A DNA stretch of 64,000 nucleotides from Flavobacteriaceae bacterium (lineage in GTDB: Bacteria; Bacteroidota; Bacteroidia; Flavobacteriales; Flavobacteriaceae): contig JAQWSK010000010.1 of NCBI GenBank assembly GCA_029243245.1, forward strand, positions 186,001 through 250,000. The letters run 5' to 3'. Below the pieces are notes generated by a model. The model worked only from the letters and a program-made list of their open reading frames with translations. It made no database searches and was not told the DNA's origin. Position 1 is the first letter of the stretch, and each line of letters starts with the position of its first letter. Both the position numbers and the translations under genes were made by a program. Positions 59,939-64,000 of this stretch are shown here, in pieces.

Positions 59939-60922
59939 ATGAAAAAATCAGCAGAAAACAACGATACTCTCCTAGTTCTAGACAATCAACATAAGGCAAT
60001 TCCGGGAAATCCCTCAACAGCCAAGAGTAGTAAGATCAATCTAAGGACAGAAGCCATCCCAGAGAGCTTACGTGTCTTGACCCCCTTACAATGGAATTTT
60101 TGGAAACATAACGGTTATGTTGTAATCAAAAATGCTGTCCCCCGTAAACAGGCTATAAAGACCGCTAACTTCCTTTGGGAATTTGATGAAAAAGATCCCA
60201 ACGATCCAGAAACCTGGTATGCCCCGCCAAGAGCAACTATGAAAATGAAAGAATTAGCAGGAACTGGGATGGTGGAGGTTTATAACAATCAGATGCTGTG
60301 GAACAATCGTCAATCGCAAAAGGTATATGATGCCTTCGTAGATATTTGGGGAACCGAAAAATTATGGGTGACTATAGATCGAGCTAATTTAAATTTTCCC
60401 ATACGTGCTGGCCACGAGTACAAAGGTTTCATTCATTGGGATTACGATCCAGACACCAAACCACAAAATGTTCAAGGTGTTTTGGCGCTATCTGATCAAA
60501 CAGATAAAAACATGGGAGGCTTTCAGTGTATTCCATGGTTGTATAGGAATTATGACAAATGGAAATTAACACAACCTAAAGATAGAAACCGCTTTCAACC
60601 CGACATTACGGACTTGAAAGATAAGCTAGTAAAAGTAGCTTTGAAAGCTGGGGATTTATTAATCTTTAACAGTATGGAGCCCCATGGAATACGACCTAAT
60701 AAAACCAGAAGCAAAGTCAGAATTGCCCAGTACATTTCGATGATGCCAGCAGAAGAACACAACAAAGCTTTAAAAGATTGGCGTATTAATTCTTGGAAAA
60801 ACAGAATAGCTCCAGAAGGGTATGCCTTTCCTGGAGATCCTAGAAAAAGAGAGCAAACCCATTATAATACCGCTAAGCTTTCTCCACTTGGCAAGCAATT
60901 ATTAGGTCTTAAAAAATGGTAA
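59939..60922 (+). CDS. Phytanoyl-CoA dioxygenase (PhyH)-like 2OG-Fe(II) oxygenase
   Basis: The 327-residue protein has the PhyH core: NGYVVIKNAV, metal ligands H166-x-D168 in GFIHWDYDP, distal H249 in EPHGIRPN and the oxoglutarate Arg R261. VQGVLALSDQTDKNMGGFQCIP is characteristic. PhyH members hydroxylate lipids, amino acids or secondary metabolites. Codons with C or G third bases are much more frequent than in neighbouring genes, suggesting recent transfer. The SDR gene follows after 13 bp. Confidence 0.9.
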   Translation: MKKSAENNDTLLVLDNQHKAIPGNPSTAKSSKINLRTEAIPESLRVLTPLQWNFWKHNGYVVIKNAVPRKQAIKTANFLWEFDEKDPNDPETWYAPPRATMKMKELAGTGMVEVYNNQMLWNNRQSQKVYDAFVDIWGTEKLWVTIDRANLNFPIRAGHEYKGFIHWDYDPDTKPQNVQGVLALSDQTDKNMGGFQCIPWLYRNYDKWKLTQPKDRNRFQPDITDLKDKLVKVALKAGDLLIFNSMEPHGIRPNKTRSKVRIAQYISMMPAEEHNKALKDWRINSWKNRIAPEGYAFPGDPRKREQTHYNTAKLSPLGKQLLGLKKW

Positions 60923-60935
60923 CCCCTAAACATCT

Positions 60936-61730
60936 ATGAACTTAAATCTAAAAGGAAAAACAGCATTCATATCAGGTTCAACTTCTGGTATCGGATTTGC
61001 CACAGCAACAGAGCTGGCTCAGGAAGGGGCTAAAGTTATTCTTAATGGGCGAAAACAAAAAACCGTAGATACTGCTTTATTGGGTCTTAAAAAAAAAGTT
61101 CCTAATGCGAAAGTAGCTGGGATTGCAGCCGATTTTTCTAAAGCAAGTGATCTCCTTTCCTTGCAATCAAAACTTCCCCACCTAGACATTTTGATTAATA
61201 ATGTGGGGGTCTATTCCTCTAAATCATTTTTTGAAACCACAGATGATGACTGGCAACAACAATTTGAGGTCAATGTGATGAGTGGCGTACGCTTATCGAG
61301 ACATTTCTTGCCTAAAATGATCTATGCCGGATGGGGGCGAATCCTTTTTGTGTCAAGCGAATGTGCAAGCCTTGTTCCCCCCGATTTAATTGCCTATAGT
61401 ACGACTAAAACAGCAATCTTAAGTCTTTCCAGAGGTTTAGCGCAATTAACTAAAGGGTCAGCGGTAACGGTCAATGCAGTAATTCCAGGATCTACAATGA
61501 CCGAAGGAGCAGACCAGTTTTTAACAAATCTAGCTAAAAAAGAAGCCAAAACTAAAGAAGCAACTGCAGCTGATTTTTTTAAAAAAACAAGAACCTCTTC
61601 ACTCTTGCAGCGTTTTGCATCAGTTAAAGAAGTGGCCACCACCATCACCTATCTAGCAAGTCCTCTTTCATCAGCCACCAATGGATCCGCTATCAATATT
61701 GAAGGTGGAAGCACTGGGGGCCTCTTTTAA
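60936..61730 (+). CDS. Short-chain dehydrogenase/reductase
   Basis: The 264-residue SDR has the NAD(P) motif GSTSGIGFATA (14-24), NNVGVYSS (88-95), catalytic S140/S141 (VSSECAS), Y154 and K158 (YSTTK), and ends in NGSAINIEGGSTGG. It presumably oxidises or reduces the product of the upstream PhyH-like oxygenase, with which it shares a base composition richer in GC than its surroundings. Length and motifs are complete. Confidence 0.93.
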   Translation: MNLNLKGKTAFISGSTSGIGFATATELAQEGAKVILNGRKQKTVDTALLGLKKKVPNAKVAGIAADFSKASDLLSLQSKLPHLDILINNVGVYSSKSFFETTDDDWQQQFEVNVMSGVRLSRHFLPKMIYAGWGRILFVSSECASLVPPDLIAYSTTKTAILSLSRGLAQLTKGSAVTVNAVIPGSTMTEGADQFLTNLAKKEAKTKEATAADFFKKTRTSSLLQRFASVKEVATTITYLASPLSSATNGSAINIEGGSTGGLF

Positions 61731-61759
61731 AAAATTTTTTATTTAACCTATCTCAATAA

Positions 61760-62158
61760 ATGAAAAAACTACTCCTTATTTTACTTTTTTTTCCATTGAT
61801 TACTTTTGGGCAGGATTTAATCTGGAAATCATTCGTTGGTCCTGATGGAGATAGAACTTTTGAAATTGAGTTTTATTCAGATGGTTCAATTTGGACACAA
61901 GGAATTGAGTTCAATTATATTCGTGATGGAAAAAAGTCAACAGTTTTAAAAAATATTGATGGAATAAAAGCACTATACGATGATATGGTTTCTGTTCTTA
62001 AAACAAAACAAACTGTATTAAATGAAATGTATGAAATTAAAAAAGGTTCGTTTACTCCAATTGAATTGAGAATTGACGGAGAGCCTAAAACATACTTTTT
62101 TACAAAATATGCAGTTAAAGAATTTGGAAAGGCCTTAAAAAAACACACAAAACAATAA
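61760..62158 (+). CDS. Secreted hypothetical protein
   Basis: The 132-residue protein has a signal peptide (MKKLLLILLFFPLITFGQ) and a small, probably beta-rich domain (DLIWKSFVGPDGDRTFEIEFYSDGSIWTQGIEFNY). It is not recognised. Its signal peptide is nearly the same as that of the decayed fragment at 63436, suggesting a former duplicate. Confidence 0.7.
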   Translation: MKKLLLILLFFPLITFGQDLIWKSFVGPDGDRTFEIEFYSDGSIWTQGIEFNYIRDGKKSTVLKNIDGIKALYDDMVSVLKTKQTVLNEMYEIKKGSFTPIELRIDGEPKTYFFTKYAVKEFGKALKKHTKQ

Positions 62159-62262
62159 AAATATTTACTTCTATTTTTTCGTGGTAATTTTTTTCATTTG
62201 CTCATATGGAGTCATACTCTTCAATTACTCACTTTGAAACAGTTGTTTAAATGAATCGAACA

Positions 62263-62439
62263 CTACTTTTTATTTATTTTGGGATAGTATTTGTAAAAGA
62301 AATAAATTGTTAAAACAATTAATATAGTATATCCCTTATTCTTACTTAAATTAAATCCTTTCTCAAAAGCAAGTGCAACAATAAGAGAGGCTATAAAACT
62401 TAATAGAAATAAAATCAAATGACGAACTAAAACTTTCAT
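62263..62439 (-). CDS. Small membrane protein
   Basis: I prefer the start at ATG 62439 (58 residues; MKVLVRHLILFLLSF) over ATG 62484, which adds a hydrophilic lead unlike a membrane protein start. Two hydrophobic stretches (about 4-23 and 33-50) and a lysine-rich tail are seen. No family is recognised. Confidence 0.5.
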   Translation of the reverse strand: MKVLVRHLILFLLSFIASLIVALAFEKGFNLSKNKGYTILIVLTIYFFYKYYPKINKK

Positions 62440-62584
62440 AATCCTAAGATACATAATATGTTCAGACCAAGATGAAGTAATCATCTATTGAAATATTCTT
62501 CTTAGAAATGTCTTCTTGTGTAAGTTCCACCCCTCTGGGGGAACTTGTCCAGATTAGGCATCTTTTCTCCATCAAGTTCTGAAA

Positions 62585-62615
62585 TTTGTAATTTTAAATA
62601 ATAGTAATAGCTTTA
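62585..62615 (+). promoter_or_regulatory. Bacteroidota-type promoter for the gene at 62642
   Basis: TTTG (62585-62588), 19 bp, then TAGCTTTA (62608-62615) matches TTTG-N19-TAnnTTTG with one mismatch and places the ATG 26 bp downstream. This is the best promoter match I found. Confidence 0.55.
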
Positions 62616-62641
62616 TGTTTATTAACCATAAATTAATTAAA

Positions 62642-63322
62642 ATGAAAAAATTATTTATTAGTATAATATTTATCACAACATTCTCCGTTTCAGCACAAAC
62701 TTCTGCAAGATTTTATAACATGAATGTAAAAAGCGGACATGCTGAATCAGTATTAAATATTTTTAACGATTTCAATGAAGGTGCTAAATGGAAGCCTGGA
62801 AGTGGTGTTATGCTTCAAAGAGTTATGTTTAAGAATGATGTAACTCATAGAATTATAACATGGGGAGATCCAGAAAATTGGGGATCAACTACCCAAAAAA
62901 CCAGTGCAGAGTGGAGAGCCTATCTTGAAAAAATGAATAATCATAGAGATCCTTCTGTTGATAGTGCAATTGTAACAAGTTATGGGTTTACTGATGGTGA
63001 TATTGAGGGTAACCCTACCGCTAAAGTATTTGACATTCATATTCATGAACCCGCAAAATTTAAAGCAGCATTTGATATACTGGTTAAACAAAATCAATCA
63101 ATCATAGGTAATAGAAGAATGGGACTAATTCAATACGATGCAGGGGGTACACCTGGAGCAACTCATGGAATTGTTGTTTATGGAAAAAACATAAATGATT
63201 TAGTAATTATTGAACGAAGGTTTAGAGATTCTGAAGGATTTTCTGACTACTTAAAAAATAGAGGTAAAGTAGAATATAAACTGAATTATATTGTAAATAC
63301 TCTATCTCGATCAAGTAATTGA
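62642..63322 (+). CDS. Secreted protein of an unnamed family (paralogue of 51542)
   Basis: I use ATG 62642 (226 residues), which starts a good signal peptide (MKKLFISIIFITTFSVSAQ); an upstream in-frame ATG at 62615 adds nine residues before it. The two-domain layout and the segment EPAKFKAAFDILVKQNQ match the paralogue at 51542. The protein is likely a tandem ABM-like fold, possibly binding a small ligand. A promoter match lies at 62585 and a terminator at 63351. Confidence 0.8.
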   Translation: MKKLFISIIFITTFSVSAQTSARFYNMNVKSGHAESVLNIFNDFNEGAKWKPGSGVMLQRVMFKNDVTHRIITWGDPENWGSTTQKTSAEWRAYLEKMNNHRDPSVDSAIVTSYGFTDGDIEGNPTAKVFDIHIHEPAKFKAAFDILVKQNQSIIGNRRMGLIQYDAGGTPGATHGIVVYGKNINDLVIIERRFRDSEGFSDYLKNRGKVEYKLNYIVNTLSRSSN

Positions 63323-63350
63323 TATTTCTAATAAATGCTCTCAATTTATA

Positions 63351-63384
63351 ACCCTCTAATTAAGTTTAGGGGGTTTATTATTTA
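63351..63384 (+). terminator. Terminator, copy 2 of a repeated sequence
   Basis: ACCCTCTAATTAA and TTTAGGGGGT form a hairpin with a T-rich tail. The 34 bp match those at 59617-59650 with one difference. Confidence 0.7.
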
Positions 63385-63435
63385 ACAACAGACATGTTTT
63401 TTCTAGAATTTATTACTTTTATTTAATCCCAACAC

Positions 63436-63522
63436 GAAAAAAAGCTACTTATTATTTTACTATTTGTTCCTTTAATTTCTTTTGGTCAGAAAGTAATACA
63501 TAATTTAAAACAAATGAAATGA
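63436..63522 (+). pseudogene. Decayed signal-peptide fragment
   Basis: A start-less frame reads EKKLLIILLFVPLISFGQKVIHN-type sequence, close to the signal peptide of the gene at 61760, then ends at TGA 63520-63522 after only about ten more residues. The expected ATG is ACG-like. The stop overlaps the ATG of the next gene (ATGA). It appears to be the remnant of a duplicate of the 61760 gene. Confidence 0.55.
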
Positions 63523-64000
63523 TAAACCGAAGAAAATTTATTCAAGCATCTGCAACATTAGGAGTAGGAACTACTTTACTTGGATGTAATACTCAATATG
63601 ATAAACCTAAAAATAATGATCTATCGGATAGTAAGAGGTTCAAACACAACCCTATTGGTGTCTCTACTTACTCCTTTTGGCAATTTAATGGTAAGCAAAC
63701 CCCTATTGATTACTGTATTGAAAAGGCAGCTTCCGTGGGGTTTGACGGGGTTGAATTACTACTTGTCCAAATGAAATCAGAAGATAATACATACTTACAA
63801 GCCCTAAAAAAACAGGCATTTCATGCAGGCCTTGATTTGATGGGGTTTTCAACACATCAAAGCTTTCTTAAACCAGACAAGTTATTTCGTGAAGAAAATA
63901 TAAAGCTAACCAATCATCAAATTGAACTAGCATATGCTCTAGGAATTCCTACAATGCGATTGAATACTGGAAGGTGGGGAACTACTGAAGCATTAGGGGA
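63519..64000 (+). CDS. Exported sugar phosphate isomerase/epimerase-like protein, C-terminus beyond window
   Basis: From ATG 63519 about 160 residues are visible before the window ends. The start has a basic export signal with a lipobox (MINRRKFIQASATLGVG, then LLGCNT), so it is probably a Tat-exported lipoprotein. The TIM-barrel start (PIGVSTYSFWQFNG, ASVGFDGVELLLVQM, GLDLMGFSTHQSF, AYALGIPTMRLNTGRWG) places it in the AP-endonuclease-2/sugar isomerase family. It is a second, distinct member beside the gene at 11103. The substrate is unknown. Confidence 0.85.
   Translation, partial: MINRRKFIQASATLGVGTTLLGCNTQYDKPKNNDLSDSKRFKHNPIGVSTYSFWQFNGKQTPIDYCIEKAASVGFDGVELLLVQMKSEDNTYLQALKKQAFHAGLDLMGFSTHQSFLKPDKLFREENIKLTNHQIELAYALGIPTMRLNTGRWGTTEALG

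Overview
The window looks like a chromosome segment of a low-GC, probably marine Flavobacteriia (Bacteroidota). The evidence is very AT-rich DNA; A-rich rather than Shine-Dalgarno leaders; many exported proteins with short MKK...SAQ or lipobox signals; a 2958-residue protein ending in a type IX secretion (Por) tail; and families typical of this group (DUF1080, ThuA, BNR/sortilin-like repeats, DUF6503, DUF3784, FkbM, twin-arginine-like sugar isomerases). No species can be named from the sequence.

1-9.7 kb: a minus-strand cluster of exported hydrolases (PhzF-like enzyme, M14 carboxypeptidase, M20 peptidase, DUF1080 protein cut by the window edge), a divergent DUF3784 membrane protein and a large secreted BNR-propeller protein. 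9.7-17.1 kb: a probable minus-strand operon for acetate use (DUF4212 + sodium symporter, acetyl-CoA synthetase, an overlooked 59-residue membrane protein with a non-ATG start, a secreted protein, an exported TIM-barrel isomerase, an aldehyde dehydrogenase). 17.1-26.7 kb: the giant T9SS substrate and a companion lipoprotein. 26.9-34.3 kb: ThuA protein, curA-like reductase, DUF1295 protein, exported aminotransferase and amidohydrolase, DUF6503 protein, YdjC deacetylase. 34.4-40.2 kb: a complete, tightly overlapping hutHUIG histidine degradation operon. 40.3-44.4 kb: an exported RidA protein, VOC lipoprotein, flavin reductase, DoxX and NTF2-like proteins.

44.5-50.6 kb: a kinase/class III aminotransferase-fold fusion (probably an ATP-dependent ammonia-releasing phospho-lyase system), then a minus-strand operon of beta-carbonic anhydrase, SulP transporter and nitroreductase, a 32-residue peptide with 11 cysteines, and a twice-frameshifted TPR pseudogene. 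50.7-64 kb is accessory in character: tRNA-Arg(CCU), paralogous NTF2-like lipoproteins, two paralogues of an unnamed secreted family, a 2OG-Fe(II) oxygenase, a run of small exported enzymes, a serine-recombinase-like protein lacking the catalytic residues behind a perfect 18-bp inverted repeat, a PhyH/SDR pair of different base composition, a duplicated terminator, a decayed signal-peptide fragment, and a second isomerase running off the end.

Metabolically the window fits a heterotroph of proteinaceous and phytoplankton-derived matter: peptides are cleaved outside or in the periplasm, histidine goes to glutamate, acetate to acetyl-CoA, and ethanolamine or hydroxylysine may enter through the kinase/phospho-lyase fusion. 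The best candidates for undescribed biology are the Cys-rich micropeptide, the kinase/phospho-lyase fusion, the recombinase-like protein with its palindrome, and the two families of paralogous secreted proteins. I saw no CRISPR array, rRNA gene, intact insertion sequence or prophage.
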